Source: Anaerolineales bacterium
Lineage (GTDB): Bacteria; Chloroflexota; Anaerolineae; 4572-78; J111
NCBI GenBank assembly: GCA_015075185.1
Contig: JABTUW010000002.1
Coordinates: 496,001-560,000, forward strand
DNA length: 64,000 bases
Direction: 5' to 3'
Shown here: positions 51,068 through 60,364 of the stretch, in pieces
Position numbering within the stretch: position 1 is the first letter of the stretch
Layout of the letters: each line of letters begins with the position of its first letter
Notes under the pieces: model-generated
Database searches by the model: none
The model's input: the letters and a program-made list of their open reading frames with translations, nothing else
What the model was told of the DNA's origin: nothing
Made by a program: the position numbers and the translations under genes

Positions 51068-53107
51068 TTATAGCAATACTTCCAATTCTTCAACCGTTGT
51101 AACTGGCTGCTGGCAGGTAAAATTCTGGCAGACATAGGTCGTTGCTCGCCCCTTTTGCATAGGCCGCCCTTCGACCAGCTCAGGCTGCCCGCTTGTCTCG
51201 TTTTCATTGGCTTGTGCGACCACTTGATTGGGGCGGTAGGGGGTCAACACTGTCTGCAACAGCGCTTTAGTATCCTCGCGGTCTTTTTGACCAATGACAG
51301 CCACTTCTTTAGGAGGAGCAACGCCAAACTCGAATGCGCCCAGCCAGTGAGCAAAAGCTCCGGGATATTGACTCATTGGTCCCTGCAATGAGGCCAGTGC
51401 ATTAACCGCCGGTGTTTCGTATTTGGCCTGCCCAGTATAGGCAGCCAGCATCAAGAGCGTTCGCACGGCCATACTGTTACCGCAAGGTGTAGCATTATCC
51501 TGTAGACTTTTGGGCCGGGTGACAAGCTGCTCGTGGTCGTCGGCGGTGTCAAAAAAGCCGCCCTGGGCTTCATCCTGAAAGTGATCAAGCACCGTATCCA
51601 TCAAGGCACGGGCCGCCTGGAACCAGCGCGGGTCAAAGGTGGTTTGATACAAAGCCAATAGCCCATCGGCGTAGAAAGCGTAATCCTCCAGGTAGCCCAT
51701 CAATTTAGCCTGCCCGGGGGTTTCTTTCCAAACGCGAAACAGCCGGCCTTTTTTCATCATCGTTGTCAGGACAAATCCGGCATTGCGGATGGCGACATCA
51801 CGATAATCTGCCCGATTGAACACCCGCGCTGCCTCGGCAAAGGCTGCCAGCATCAAGCCGTTCCAGGCGGTAATGATTTTTTCATCCCGACCAGGCTTGA
51901 CCCGCTTTTCCCGCTCGGCGAACAACCTGGCCCGACCTCGTTTCAGGATATCCTCCAAGGCGTCGAAACTTAAATTTAACTCTGCGGCTACTTGATCCAG
52001 GGGCCTGGGAATATTGAGAATGGATTTACCCTCAAAATTTCCACCGCGGGTTACATCGTAAGCCGCACAAAAAATCTGGCCTTCCTCCTCCCCCAAAATT
52101 GCCTTAACTTCTGGCGGCGACCAGAGGAAGAATTTACCCTCTTCACCTTCGCTATCGGCATCCTGGGTGGAGTAAAATCCGCCGCCAGGATGGGTCATTT
52201 CACGGATCACGTAATCCAGCGTTTCTTCAACAATGCGGCGATAGAAAGGCTTGCCGGTCAGTTGGTAAGTATGCAGGTACAGCCGGGCCAGCAGGGCATT
52301 GTCATACAGCATTTTTTCAAAGTGAGGCACCAACCAGATACTATCCACCGAGTAGCGATGAAAACCACCTCCCAGTTGATCGTACATGCCGCCGTGGGCC
52401 ATTTTAAGCAGGGTTAACCCCACCATTTCTAACGAACTCGCCCGCCGGTTACGGTAATACGAACGGAGCAAAAAATCGTAAGTCATCGGCTGAGGGAATT
52501 TGGGGGCGTGACCGAACCCCCCATTCGTCCAGTCGAATGTGCGGCTTAATCCTTGCAGCGCCAGTTCAGGCACCGCCGGATCCAGCGAACCGGCGACCTC
52601 GAGGGATAAGCCTGCCCCCATTCGAGCCAGCAAGGCAGCGCCGTTGTTGCGCACATCCTCTTTTTGCTCACGGTAAACATGGGCAATGCTTCTCAGCACC
52701 TGCTCAAAGCTCGGCATCCCGTACCGGGGCGTAGGCGGGTAATAAGTGCCGCCGTAAAAAGGTACCCCATCCGGGGTGAGGAAGACACTCATAGGCCAAC
52801 CGCCGTGACCGCTGATGGCGACAACCGCATCCATATAAATCGAGTCGAGGTCAGGCCGCTCCTCGCGATCCACTTTAATATTGACAAAAAGCTCATTCAT
52901 CAAGGCGGCCGTTTGCTCGTTCTCGAAACTTTCATGCTCCATCACATGGCACCAGTGACAGGCGGAATAGCCGATGCTGAGAAAAATAGGTTTATCTTCG
53001 GCTCTGGCTTTGTTCAACGCTTCTTCACCCCAGGGATACCAGTCAACCGGGTTGTTGGCGTGTTGCAGCAAATAGGGACTGCTTTCTTGTGCTAATCGAT
53101 TCGGCAC
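51068..53107 (-). CDS. Thioredoxin-domain protein of the YyaL/DUF255 (SSP411-like) family
   Basis: A 679-residue protein. The N-terminal thioredoxin-like domain opens with the family signature [20 protein letters not shown] and has a CxxC in [16 protein letters not shown]. The rest is an alpha/alpha barrel like glycosyl hydrolases and epimerases ([38 protein letters not shown]). The family is widespread, including human SPATA20, but its reaction is not known. The start is GTG 53107 with AAAGGAGG just upstream; ATG-like starts further up lie in the leader. A good promoter is at 53152-53180. It is convergent with the pilin genes. Confidence 0.9.
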   Translation of the reverse strand: MPNRLAQESSPYLLQHANNPVDWYPWGEEALNKARAEDKPIFLSIGYSACHWCHVMEHESFENEQTAALMNELFVNIKVDREERPDLDSIYMDAVVAISGHGGWPMSVFLTPDGVPFYGGTYYPPTPRYGMPSFEQVLRSIAHVYREQKEDVRNNGAALLARMGAGLSLEVAGSLDPAVPELALQGLSRTFDWTNGGFGHAPKFPQPMTYDFLLRSYYRNRRASSLEMVGLTLLKMAHGGMYDQLGGGFHRYSVDSIWLVPHFEKMLYDNALLARLYLHTYQLTGKPFYRRIVEETLDYVIREMTHPGGGFYSTQDADSEGEEGKFFLWSPPEVKAILGEEEGQIFCAAYDVTRGGNFEGKSILNIPRPLDQVAAELNLSFDALEDILKRGRARLFAEREKRVKPGRDEKIITAWNGLMLAAFAEAARVFNRADYRDVAIRNAGFVLTTMMKKGRLFRVWKETPGQAKLMGYLEDYAFYADGLLALYQTTFDPRWFQAARALMDTVLDHFQDEAQGGFFDTADDHEQLVTRPKSLQDNATPCGNSMAVRTLLMLAAYTGQAKYETPAVNALASLQGPMSQYPGAFAHWLGAFEFGVAPPKEVAVIGQKDREDTKALLQTVLTPYRPNQVVAQANENETSGQPELVEGRPMQKGRATTYVCQNFTCQQPVTTVEELEVLL

Positions 53108-53151
53108 AATTGCCTCCTTTTTTATCAAAGTCACTATAAAAATTCAGGGAA

Positions 53152-53180
53152 AGTATAGCAGTAAAGCCCTGGCTTGTAAA
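53152..53180 (-). promoter_or_regulatory. Promoter for the DUF255 gene
   Basis: On the minus strand TTTACA and TATACT are separated by 17 bp, with TGC before the -10. The same TGCTATACT precedes the sigma factor gene. Confidence 0.6.
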
Positions 53181-53312
53181 TTAAGGTTCACATTTGAGCC
53201 TTTGCTGATTTCAGGGTAAACTCCCCAGGTGAAAATTTGGAGCGTTCAGCCTTGAGCCAGCCGCTGCCGGGAACCTGCGGCTGAGCTTTGAGCGTTCCCC
53301 TGACGAGGTGTT

Positions 53313-53552
53313 ATGGCCAGATTTGAATACATGATTTGCTCTTCCCAGTTAATGCGAATCACCTTTGTCAATGGTCGCTGGCAGGGCGACCTGGCTCCCG
53401 ATTCGCCCGGAGCCCTGGAAACCTGCCCCGACCTCTGGGAATTTTTGCAGCGAGTCGGCAACAGCGGCTGGGAGCTAGTCTCAGTTACGTCCGATCAGGT
53501 GGAGGGAGAAGCTCTTTTAACGACGCTTTATTTGAAACGAGAGAAGGTTTAA
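53313..53552 (+). CDS. Small DUF4177-like protein
   Basis: A 79-residue protein. The phrase VGNSGWELVSVTSDQVEGEALLTTLYLKRE matches the DUF4177 pattern (G-W-E-L-V-S-V, then a final beta strand with L-K-R), here with a preceding FVNGRWQGDL strand. DUF4177 proteins are small beta proteins of unknown role. GAGG precedes the ATG. Its TAA shares a base with the next ATG (TAATG), so it is coupled to the sugar dehydrogenase gene. Function unknown. Confidence 0.65.
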   Translation: MARFEYMICSSQLMRITFVNGRWQGDLAPDSPGALETCPDLWEFLQRVGNSGWELVSVTSDQVEGEALLTTLYLKREKV

Positions 53553-55201
53553 TGCAAAAACAGACAATCAAAAATAATTGCTCGTCAATTCTTAACTTAA
53601 TTCATAAACGACCTACTGTGAATGCGGTGTCAGTGGTCAGTAATCAGTGGCCAGTGGTCGCGCATAATGTATCACGTTTCACCTATCACGTTTCACTCCT
53701 CGGCTTAATCATCCTGCTGTCTGCCTGCGGCACAGGTCAAGCCAGCCGGGTAGAGCCGACCGCCACCATAGCCGCCCAAGCCGAGGCGACGCAGCCAGTG
53801 CCCTCACCGGTGGCAACGGCGACCTCGGAGCCGCCGACCTCGACAGCGGTGCCGACAGTAGCGCCGACCGAGGAACAGGTGGTCCAAGTGGCTGAGCCGG
53901 CGACTCCCACCCCTGAGCCAGTCGAATCCACGACCGAACCCACCGCACAGATTTTATTAGCCACCGATGAGCCGGAGCTGCCGGAACAACTTGAACCAAC
54001 TCTGCCGGCTGAGCCTGAGGCAGTTCTGCCCACCGAGGCGTCACCTGCCGAGGTGCTGCCGCCTACGGAAACGCCGCCCGCCCCCACTCCACTGCCTACC
54101 GATCCTCCCGCCGCGGGAGTGCCGCCGTTGGACTCCTTGGCGCTGGAACTTATCCCGGTTGTTAGCGGTTTCACCAAACCGCTGTATTTGACCCACGCCG
54201 GCGATGGCAGCGGCCGCCTGTTTGTGGTCGAGCAGGCCGGCCGGATTTTGCTGGTCAAGGAAGGACAGGTCAGCCCGACGCCGTTTCTTGACATCGTCTC
54301 TATCGTCGGTTCGAATGGCAACGAACAGGGCTTGCTGGGTCTCGCCTTTCACCCGAATTACGCCCAGAATGGGTTCTTTTTTGTGGATTACACCGACAAG
54401 CAGGGCGATACGGTCATTGCCCGCTACAGCGTTTCGGATAATCCCGACGAGGCTGATTCCAACAGCGCCAAAGTCTTGCTGACCATTGACCAGCCCTATG
54501 GCAACCATAACGGCGGCCAGGTTGCCTTTGGCCCGGACGGCTATCTTTACATCGGCATGGGCGACGGCGGCGCGGCCAACGACCCGCACAACAACGGCCA
54601 GAATCTGAACAGCCTGCTGGGTAAAATCTTGCGGCTTGACGTGGACAGCGGCGACCCTTACGGCATCCCCCCGGATAACCCTTTTGCCGCCAACGGCCAG
54701 GGCAGCCCTGAAGTCTGGTCATACGGCTGGCGCAACCCCTGGCGCTTCTCCTTTGACCCGGCTACTGGCGATATGTATATTGCCGATGTCGGCCAAAATC
54801 AATACGAGGAAGTCCATGTCGAGCTGGCCGGGACGCCCGGCGGCCAGAATTACGGCTGGCGGCTGATGGAAGGCATGCATTGTTTTGACCCGAGCAGTTG
54901 CGACCCGGCCAGCCAGGGCCTGGTGCTGCCCATCGCCGAATACGATCACGGCCAGGGCTGCTCGATAACGGGCGGTTATGTCTACCGGGGCAGCCAGTTC
55001 CCGGCGCTCAACGGCGTCTACTTTTACGGCGATTATTGCTCCGGGATCATCTGGGCGCTCCGTCGCGAGGCCGATGGTAATTGGTCCCAGGCGCAACTGT
55101 TGTCCAGCGGGCAGACCATCAGCTCCTTCGGCCAGGATGAGGCGGGCGAAGTTTACCTGGTTCAGCACAGCACGGGGGAGATTTTCCAGGTAGGTAACTA
55201 A
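53552..55201 (+). CDS. PQQ-type sugar dehydrogenase lipoprotein (GSDH/YliI-like)
   Basis: A 549-residue exported lipoprotein. The lipobox is LLGLIILLSACG (Cys 59); the unusually long N-terminal region before it is encoded by 7-bp repeat arrays. A Pro/Thr/Glu-rich linker of about 140 residues leads to a six-bladed propeller: LIPVVSGFTKPLYLTHAGDG, NEQGLLGLAFHPNYAQNGFF, PYGNHNGGQVAFGPDGYLYI and WSYGWRNPWRFSFDPATGDM. These are the landmarks of soluble aldose sugar dehydrogenases that use pyrroloquinoline quinone. The substrate is unknown and PQQ synthesis genes are not in the window. The ATG at 53552 overlaps the previous stop; an earlier in-frame start at 53336 would overlap that gene. Confidence 0.85.
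   Translation: MQKQTIKNNCSSILNLIHKRPTVNAVSVVSNQWPVVAHNVSRFTYHVSLLGLIILLSACGTGQASRVEPTATIAAQAEATQPVPSPVATATSEPPTSTAVPTVAPTEEQVVQVAEPATPTPEPVESTTEPTAQILLATDEPELPEQLEPTLPAEPEAVLPTEASPAEVLPPTETPPAPTPLPTDPPAAGVPPLDSLALELIPVVSGFTKPLYLTHAGDGSGRLFVVEQAGRILLVKEGQVSPTPFLDIVSIVGSNGNEQGLLGLAFHPNYAQNGFFFVDYTDKQGDTVIARYSVSDNPDEADSNSAKVLLTIDQPYGNHNGGQVAFGPDGYLYIGMGDGGAANDPHNNGQNLNSLLGKILRLDVDSGDPYGIPPDNPFAANGQGSPEVWSYGWRNPWRFSFDPATGDMYIADVGQNQYEEVHVELAGTPGGQNYGWRLMEGMHCFDPSSCDPASQGLVLPIAEYDHGQGCSITGGYVYRGSQFPALNGVYFYGDYCSGIIWALRREADGNWSQAQLLSSGQTISSFGQDEAGEVYLVQHSTGEIFQVGN
53631..53698. repeat. 7-bp repeat arrays in the 5' part of the sugar dehydrogenase gene
   Basis: CAGTGGT, CAGTAAT, CAGTGGC and CAGTGGT are followed, after 12 bp, by ATCACGT, TTCACCT, ATCACGT and TTCACTC. 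Both blocks keep a 7-bp register. They encode the extended region before the signal peptide. Confidence 0.8.
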
Positions 55202-55206
55202 CTTTA

Positions 55207-55240
55207 GACCCTAAAGGTCTGGCAGACCTTTAGGGTCTTT
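55207..55240 (+). terminator. Terminator between convergent genes
   Basis: GACCCTAAAGGTCT pairs perfectly with AGACCTTTAGGGTC around GGC, followed by TTTATT. It sits between the sugar dehydrogenase and FG-GAP genes and may serve both. Its style resembles the palindrome at 8881-8914. Confidence 0.75.
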
Positions 55241-55250
55241 ATTATTCCGG

Positions 55251-56600
55251 CTAACGTAGAATCACCGGCAGGTACGCCGGAAGTTCTGGCAGCGGATTGA
55301 GGATGTCAGAGATGAAGAGGTAGGCTGAGCCTCTGCCGCTGTCATCGCCCTGTGCGCCAACTGCCAGGAGGTTTCCCTGAACTGCTACTGAAATGCCGAA
55401 GGCGTCATTTGCAACTCCGTCTAACGCGGTCAGCTTCGTCGTTTCGGTCATTAATCCACTCCAGCCGCCATTTGGCTTGACAAAGACATACACGGAGCCT
55501 TGATTGGTGTTAGGACCAATATCATCGCTCCACGCCCCAATAACGACTACATCATTCGCAATTCCGGTCGAGATGCCGAATTTATCATCCGTTGCTCTAT
55601 CCGAGGCTATTAGTTTAGCCGAGAAAGTCGAAGTTGTTACCCAGCCGGCGATCGGCTTGACAAATACATAGGCGAAGCCGTTATAGTTAACATGGTGGAC
55701 TGCCCCGGCAACGATAGTATTATTGCTGAACCCCAATGAGTAACCAAGGTCGTCATTAGCTGCTCCGTCTGAAGCGGTTAATTTGGCGGCAAAGGTGGAG
55801 GTCGTGACCCAGCCAAGCGCCGGTTGATTGAACACATAAACCGAACCTCTTTTGCTGTCGTCGCCAGGAGCGCTGGCAGCGATAGCGCTGCCGTTTAGGG
55901 TCACTTTGTCAGCAAAACCATCATTATCTGCTCCATCCGAGGTCGTTAACTTGGCGGCGAAGGTAGAAGTTGTGACCCAGCCGCCGGCCGGTTTAACAAA
56001 AATATAAGCTGCACCTCTGGTGCTGTTATGCCCAGGAGCGCCGGCTACGACTGTATCACCGCTAACGGCGACTGAATAGCCAAAATAACTTAAATCCATT
56101 TCATCTGAGGCGGTCAGCTTGGCCGTTTCGGTCAACGTGCCGCTCCAACCGCCGGCCGGTTTAACATAAATATAGGCCGACCCCCTATTGTTCTCGCTCG
56201 CCGCGCCGACGACGACTGTGTCGCCACTGATTGCTACTGAAAAACCATAATTTAGATACTGCGTTGTCACGACTGAGGGGATTAACTTAGCCGTCTCGGT
56301 CAATAGGCCGCTCCAGCCGTTGCTCGGCTTGACAAAGACATAAGCTTTATTATTTGCTCCAACGACGACAGTATCGCCGTCAATAGCTACCCGGTCAAAG
56401 ACATCATGCGTTATTCTATCCGAGGCGATTAACTTAGCCGTTTGCGTAAAGGAGGTTAACACCAAAGGCTGAGGTAAATTAGAGGAGGCCCCTGGGAGAT
56501 CAACCGGAGTTGCTGCGGCGGCAAAATCTTGTCTGGAGATTTGACTCAAGGCCAGCCAGATGAGACCCAGGCCCAGTGCGAGTGAACAGAGAAGTTTCAT
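55251..56600 (-). CDS. Secreted FG-GAP/beta-propeller protein
   Basis: A 449-residue exported protein. A signal peptide (MKLLCSLALGLGLIWLALSQ) precedes seven similar ~60-residue repeats with the pattern G-D-T-V-V-V-G-A ... A-Y-V-F-V-K-P, such as SGDTVVVGAASENNRGSAYI and GNLLAVGAQGDDSGRGSAYL. Seven repeats suit a seven-bladed integrin-like propeller. The end LPELPAYLPVILR resembles short C-terminal tails on many Chloroflexota secreted proteins. I use ATG 56600, with AGGAG 8 bp upstream; the open frame extends to 56810 but without family-like sequence. Function is unknown; adhesion or surface display is a guess. Confidence 0.8.
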   Translation of the reverse strand: MKLLCSLALGLGLIWLALSQISRQDFAAAATPVDLPGASSNLPQPLVLTSFTQTAKLIASDRITHDVFDRVAIDGDTVVVGANNKAYVFVKPSNGWSGLLTETAKLIPSVVTTQYLNYGFSVAISGDTVVVGAASENNRGSAYIYVKPAGGWSGTLTETAKLTASDEMDLSYFGYSVAVSGDTVVAGAPGHNSTRGAAYIFVKPAGGWVTTSTFAAKLTTSDGADNDGFADKVTLNGSAIAASAPGDDSKRGSVYVFNQPALGWVTTSTFAAKLTASDGAANDDLGYSLGFSNNTIVAGAVHHVNYNGFAYVFVKPIAGWVTTSTFSAKLIASDRATDDKFGISTGIANDVVVIGAWSDDIGPNTNQGSVYVFVKPNGGWSGLMTETTKLTALDGVANDAFGISVAVQGNLLAVGAQGDDSGRGSAYLFISDILNPLPELPAYLPVILR

Positions 56601-57220
56601 GGCTTCTACTCCTGGAGCAGGAAAACGAGGAACTTGCCGAAAGTGGAGGTAAAACACTACCTTCGCTTCGACGCTGTCGGATATATGTATTGTATTACAA
56701 TTAAGCTCCCCAAGAAACTCCAGTGGATAGGGTAGGCAGACCCCCACCCAAACCTCCCCGGCAGCGGGGGAGGGCTTTTCTCCCTCTCCGTTGCGGCTAC
56801 TCCTACCCATAAGTGGGAGAAGTGGTTTTGGAGTGAATTTTGAATGTCTTAACCCGCTGGCGAAGGTTGGCGGTGGTTTCGCCCCCCTCTAACTCCCCCC
56901 GGTGGGGGGAGGATCAGAGATTTCCCCCCTGGCAGGGGGGATTAAGGGGGTCGAGCCATGGCCAACTGATCCGCTGGTTGATAAAAAGCAAGGTCCATTC
57001 AAGTCCGTTTTTCCTCGCCCTGCCCATTACCTGACTTATGGGTAAAGATAAGCCGTTGCGGAGAGCGGACCGCGAGGTGAGGTCCGCCCGCCAAAAGTGA
57101 ACACACCCCCTGGGCTGCAACAAAACCCCGGCAAATCGGCCAAAAATCTGATTGATAGCCGGGGCTTGCTGTGTTACAATAACTATCGCCTCAATATTCC
57201 AACCCAAAAGGTGTGTTCCC
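56601..57220. other. Non-coding region with C-rich hairpins
   Basis: About 620 bp between divergent genes without a convincing gene. It holds CCTCCCC/GGGGAGG near 56750-56775, CTCCCCCC/GGGGGGAG (56893-56911) and TCCCCCCT/AGGGGGGA (56933-56951). The last two lie in a block reading AACTCCCCCC...GATTAAGGGGG, like dispersed boilerplate repeats in other large bacterial genomes. The kinase promoter is at its right end. Confidence 0.6.
57126..57180 (+). promoter_or_regulatory. Promoter of the histidine kinase gene with flanking inverted repeat
   Basis: TTGATA (57152-57157) and TACAAT (57175-57180) are 17 bp apart. CCCCGGC (57126) and GCCGGGG (57158) form an inverted repeat whose right arm touches the -35, which could be an operator. 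Confidence 0.6.
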
Positions 57221-58432
57221 ATGTTCAACCCAAAACCGGCTGAAACCAGTATGATTTTGATGGTCGTCAACACCACCAACACGCTGGGGGTTCTGTTTGA
57301 CTATCTGCGCGGCTTTGGCTTCAAGGTGATGGTCGCCAGCGACGGCGAAAGCGCGCTCTCAACGGTCGAGCACATCAAGCCGGATATCATTCTGCTGGAC
57401 GTGGCCTTGCCCGGCATTGACGGCTTCGAGACCTGCCGCCGCTTGAAGGCGAACGAAGCGACTAAACATATTCCGGTGATCTTTATCACCGCCCAGGCGA
57501 ACACGGTGGATAAGGTGCGCGGTTTCGCTTTGGGGGCGGTGGATTACATTACCCGGCCCATCCAATCCGAAGAAGTGGTAGCCCGCCTGAAGACGCACCT
57601 GACCCTCCGCCAGTTGCAGCTAGCCCTGGCCGAGCAAAACACGCGCCTCCAGGCGGAGATTGCCGAGCGGGAGGAGTTGATTGAAGAGTTAGACGCCTTT
57701 GCCCACACCGTCGCTCACGACCTCAAAAACCCCCTCGGCGTGACCATAAATTACGCCGCCTTTCTGCAAAAATTTCTCGACAAACTATCTCCCGAGGATC
57801 TGAAAAATCGCTTGGACGTCATCGTGCGCAACGGGCAGAAAATGAACAACATCATCAACGAACTTCTGCTGCTGGCCAGCGTCCGCACCGAAGAAATTGA
57901 CCTGCAGCCGCTCGAAATGGCCGAGATTGTGGCCGAGGTCCAGGCCAGGCTGGCCTACATGATCGAAGAATATCAGGCCGAAATTATTGTGCCTACCGAG
58001 TCCGCCTGGCCAACGGCCTGGGGTTACGGCCCCTGGATTGAAGAAGTTTGGACCAATTACGTTAGCAATGCAATGAAGTACGGCGGTCAGCCGCCGCGTG
58101 TGGAATTGGGGGGCACGGTCATGGACGATGGCTGGGTCAAATTCTGGGTGCGCGACAATGGGCGCGGCCTTACGCCGGTGGAGCAGAGGGAATTATTTAT
58201 CCCCTTTAACCGGCTCAGCCAGGCCCACCTTGAAGGACATGGGCTGGGGCTGTCCATTGTGCAGCGGATTGTCGAAAAGTTGGGCGGAACCGTAGCGGTC
58301 GAAAGTAAAGGGACGCCGGGTGAAGGCAGCCTGTTTAGCTTCACCCTGCCGCCAAGTAATCTAAAAGATGAAAGTAAAACTCGCTCCCAAACTGACGCGA
58401 AGGGTGGGAACGAGTTGAATTATGAGGAGTAG
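57221..58432 (+). CDS. Receiver-histidine kinase with degenerate receiver pocket
   Basis: A 403-residue cytosolic protein with no membrane helix. The receiver (~10-125) keeps the acceptor Asp 60 (PDIILLDVALPGIDGF), but the acidic pair reads VVNTTN in place of VDD and the conserved Lys is Arg (DYITRPIQ). A coiled linker leads to the kinase core: H-box AHTVAHDLKNPLG, N-box NYVSNAMKYGG, and G boxes VRDNGRGL and GHGLGLSIV. The partner regulator is unknown; the single-domain receiver at 59999 is a candidate. ATG 57221 has AAAGG 10 bp upstream. The last codons are part of a hairpin also seen near lon. Confidence 0.88.
   Translation: MFNPKPAETSMILMVVNTTNTLGVLFDYLRGFGFKVMVASDGESALSTVEHIKPDIILLDVALPGIDGFETCRRLKANEATKHIPVIFITAQANTVDKVRGFALGAVDYITRPIQSEEVVARLKTHLTLRQLQLALAEQNTRLQAEIAEREELIEELDAFAHTVAHDLKNPLGVTINYAAFLQKFLDKLSPEDLKNRLDVIVRNGQKMNNIINELLLLASVRTEEIDLQPLEMAEIVAEVQARLAYMIEEYQAEIIVPTESAWPTAWGYGPWIEEVWTNYVSNAMKYGGQPPRVELGGTVMDDGWVKFWVRDNGRGLTPVEQRELFIPFNRLSQAHLEGHGLGLSIVQRIVEKLGGTVAVESKGTPGEGSLFSFTLPPSNLKDESKTRSQTDAKGGNELNYEE
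58378..58416. repeat. Hairpin element at the 3' end of the kinase gene
   Basis: AACTCGCTCCCA pairs with TGGGAACGAGTT (one G-T pair). It lies inside the last codons and resembles the hairpin after lon (20940-20972). Confidence 0.6.
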
Positions 58433-58443
58433 GCTGGGGACGG

Positions 58444-59613
58444 TTACTCCAAAAAATCTCGCAGCCGGCGGCTGCGACGGGGGTGACGTAATTTACTGAG
58501 GGCCTTAGCCTCGATCTGGCGGATACGCTCGCGGGTTACGCCGAATTTCTGGCCGACTTCCTCCAGGGTATAAGCCCGGCCATCCTGCAAGCCAAAGCGC
58601 AGTTGCAGCACCCGGCTTTCCCGCGCGCTCAGTGAAGCCAGAACGTCGTTGACCCGCTCGCACAGCATTTTGTGAATGGCCGAGTCGTTCGGCAGCAGGT
58701 GGCTGTCGTCTTCGATGAAGTCGCCCAGCGTGCTGTCCATATCCTCGCCCACCTCCATTTCCAGGGAGAGCGGGTATTGAGCCGCCTGGCGGATGCGCTC
58801 CAGCAGACGGACGCTGATGCCCATTTCGGCGGCGATCTCTTCTTCGCTCGGTTCGTGGCCGTTTTTCTGCACCAGCTCGCGCGACACCCGCGACAGTTGG
58901 GTAATGCGTTCGCCCATATGAACCGGGACACGAATGGTCCGGCCCTGGTCGGAGAGAGCACGGCTGACCGCCTGGCGAATCCACCAGGTGGCATAAGTAC
59001 TAAACTTGAAGCCGCGCTGGTACTCAAACTTTTCCACCGCCCGGATCAGGCCGATGTTGCCCTCCTGGATCAAATCCATAAACGACACGCCGTGACCGAT
59101 GTACTTTTTGGCAATACTGACCACCAGCCGGAAGTTGGCCTCGATCAGCTTGCGCCGGGCCTCCTTGCCGCGCCGGACTTCGCTGCGCAGCCGGTCGCGG
59201 GAGAGGCCGCTGGTCTGGCTATGAGCCTGGCTCAGGCGCACCACCGCTTTTTTGCCACGCTCAATCGCTTTGGCCAGATGCACTTCCTCTTCGGCGCTCA
59301 AAAGCGGAATGCGGCTGATTTCTTTGAGATACAGGGCGATGGAGTCATCCACGTCGAAATCCGGGTCTGTATCGTCAGCCGCATAAAATAAAAATTCTTC
59401 ATTATCTTCAATTTTATCGTCGAGGTCCGGGGCGAGACTGGCGGAGTCGGCCTCCTCTTCCATAACCAGATAGAAAGCCTCTAGCCGTTCGGGGTCATCC
59501 TTTTCCGTGAAAAGGTCAAAGAAATGATCCTGATCCAAAAAACTCTGATCTTCCTGCTGATAAAGCTGACTGAACCGTCCTGGGGAATTCGTATAAGAAG
59601 CATTTGGGAACAT
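58444..59613 (-). CDS. rpoD: RNA polymerase primary sigma factor (RpoD/SigA)
   Basis: A 389-residue sigma-70. After an acidic N-terminal part of ~85 residues come region 1.2 ([20 protein letters not shown]), region 2 ([14 protein letters not shown], then [19 protein letters not shown]), region 3 and region 4 ([20 protein letters not shown]). The [12 protein letters not shown] and [13 protein letters not shown] motifs show a group 1 or 2 factor; the N-terminal extension suggests the housekeeping one. It is convergent with the kinase gene. AGGAGGAAGG precedes the ATG. A good extended -10 promoter lies at 59825-59853, giving a ~200-nt leader. Confidence 0.9.
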   Translation of the reverse strand: MFPNASYTNSPGRFSQLYQQEDQSFLDQDHFFDLFTEKDDPERLEAFYLVMEEEADSASLAPDLDDKIEDNEEFLFYAADDTDPDFDVDDSIALYLKEISRIPLLSAEEEVHLAKAIERGKKAVVRLSQAHSQTSGLSRDRLRSEVRRGKEARRKLIEANFRLVVSIAKKYIGHGVSFMDLIQEGNIGLIRAVEKFEYQRGFKFSTYATWWIRQAVSRALSDQGRTIRVPVHMGERITQLSRVSRELVQKNGHEPSEEEIAAEMGISVRLLERIRQAAQYPLSLEMEVGEDMDSTLGDFIEDDSHLLPNDSAIHKMLCERVNDVLASLSARESRVLQLRFGLQDGRAYTLEEVGQKFGVTRERIRQIEAKALSKLRHPRRSRRLRDFLE

Positions 59614-59824
59614 GGGAACGCCTTCCTCCTACTTGGAGACTTTTAGCAGTCTCACCCACTTTCGCTGTGGCAAGTAACAATGAACGATTTCAAAACCACT
59701 CCCCAACTGGGTTGGGCCAAACTCGGCTGGTGGCAGTGTTAGCCCTACTTTGGCCCGGTCGAAGAGTTGTTTTTAAAGAACAGCCATTTCACCCAATAAG
59801 AACGGTAACAACAATATGTAAAGT

Positions 59825-59853
59825 AGTATAGCATACTTTATGTTTTGATGCAA
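59825..59853 (-). promoter_or_regulatory. Promoter for rpoD
   Basis: On the minus strand TTGCAT and TATACT are separated by 17 bp, with TGC before the -10. Confidence 0.7.
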
Positions 59854-59912
59854 TAGGTTTTATGAAAAGTTAAGGTTGAAAATGGGTCAAAAAAGTAAAT
59901 TTTATGGAAAGA

Positions 59913-59941
59913 TTGCACATGCTTGGGGTAAATGGTATAAT
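59913..59941 (+). promoter_or_regulatory. Promoter for the CheY-like gene
   Basis: TTGCAC and TATAAT are separated by 17 bp, with TGG before the -10. The ATG lies 57 bp downstream. Confidence 0.7.
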
Positions 59942-59998
59942 TTTTCGGCTTAATCATTTACGTCTCTTCCCAACGGATAGGCTGGCATTGCCCAATTT

Positions 59999-60364
59999 AT
60001 GGAAACGGTAAAAATCCTTATTATAGATGATGACCCGACGACTTGTAGTTTGCTGGAAACAATTTTGCAGATGGAAAATTATCAATCTGCCTCGGCCACC
60101 AGTTTTGACAACATCTTAACACTGCTAGATAAGGAACGTCCCCACATCTTAATTTTGGATTTTCACCTGGGCATGGGCGAAACATTGAAGCAGGTACTGC
60201 TGATTCGCGCCAATCCTGCCTGGCAGCATCTTCCCGTCGTGATGACCTCGGGCATAGACCGGCGGCAAGATTGCCTGGCCGCGGGCGCCACCGCATTCAT
60301 CCTTAAACCGTTTAACTGGCAAGAGATGACCCAAACAATCAATCATATTCGTGATCAATTATGA
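59999..60364 (+). CDS. Single-domain response regulator (CheY-like)
   Basis: A 121-residue receiver with all key residues: the acidic pair in ILIIDDDPTTCSLLET, the acceptor Asp in HILILDFHLGMGE, Ser/Thr in VVMTSGID and Lys in AFILKPFNW. It has no output domain, so it works by protein contact or as a phosphate relay. It is divergent from rpoD and alone on its transcript. The kinase 1.6 kb to the left, whose own receiver is degenerate, is a possible partner, but that is a guess. Confidence 0.9.
   Translation: METVKILIIDDDPTTCSLLETILQMENYQSASATSFDNILTLLDKERPHILILDFHLGMGETLKQVLLIRANPAWQHLPVVMTSGIDRRQDCLAAGATAFILKPFNWQEMTQTINHIRDQL

Larger units (their letters stand above)
59614..59998. other. 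Intergenic region between rpoD and the CheY-like gene
   Basis: 385 bp holding two divergent promoters (59825-59853 minus, 59913-59941 plus) and the ~200-nt rpoD leader. No gene or clear structured RNA was seen in the leader. Confidence 0.6.

Noticed and set aside
56914..57282. 122-residue minus-strand frame over the kinase start
   Set aside because: It runs through C-rich hairpins and antisense to the kinase promoter and start; no homology-like pattern.
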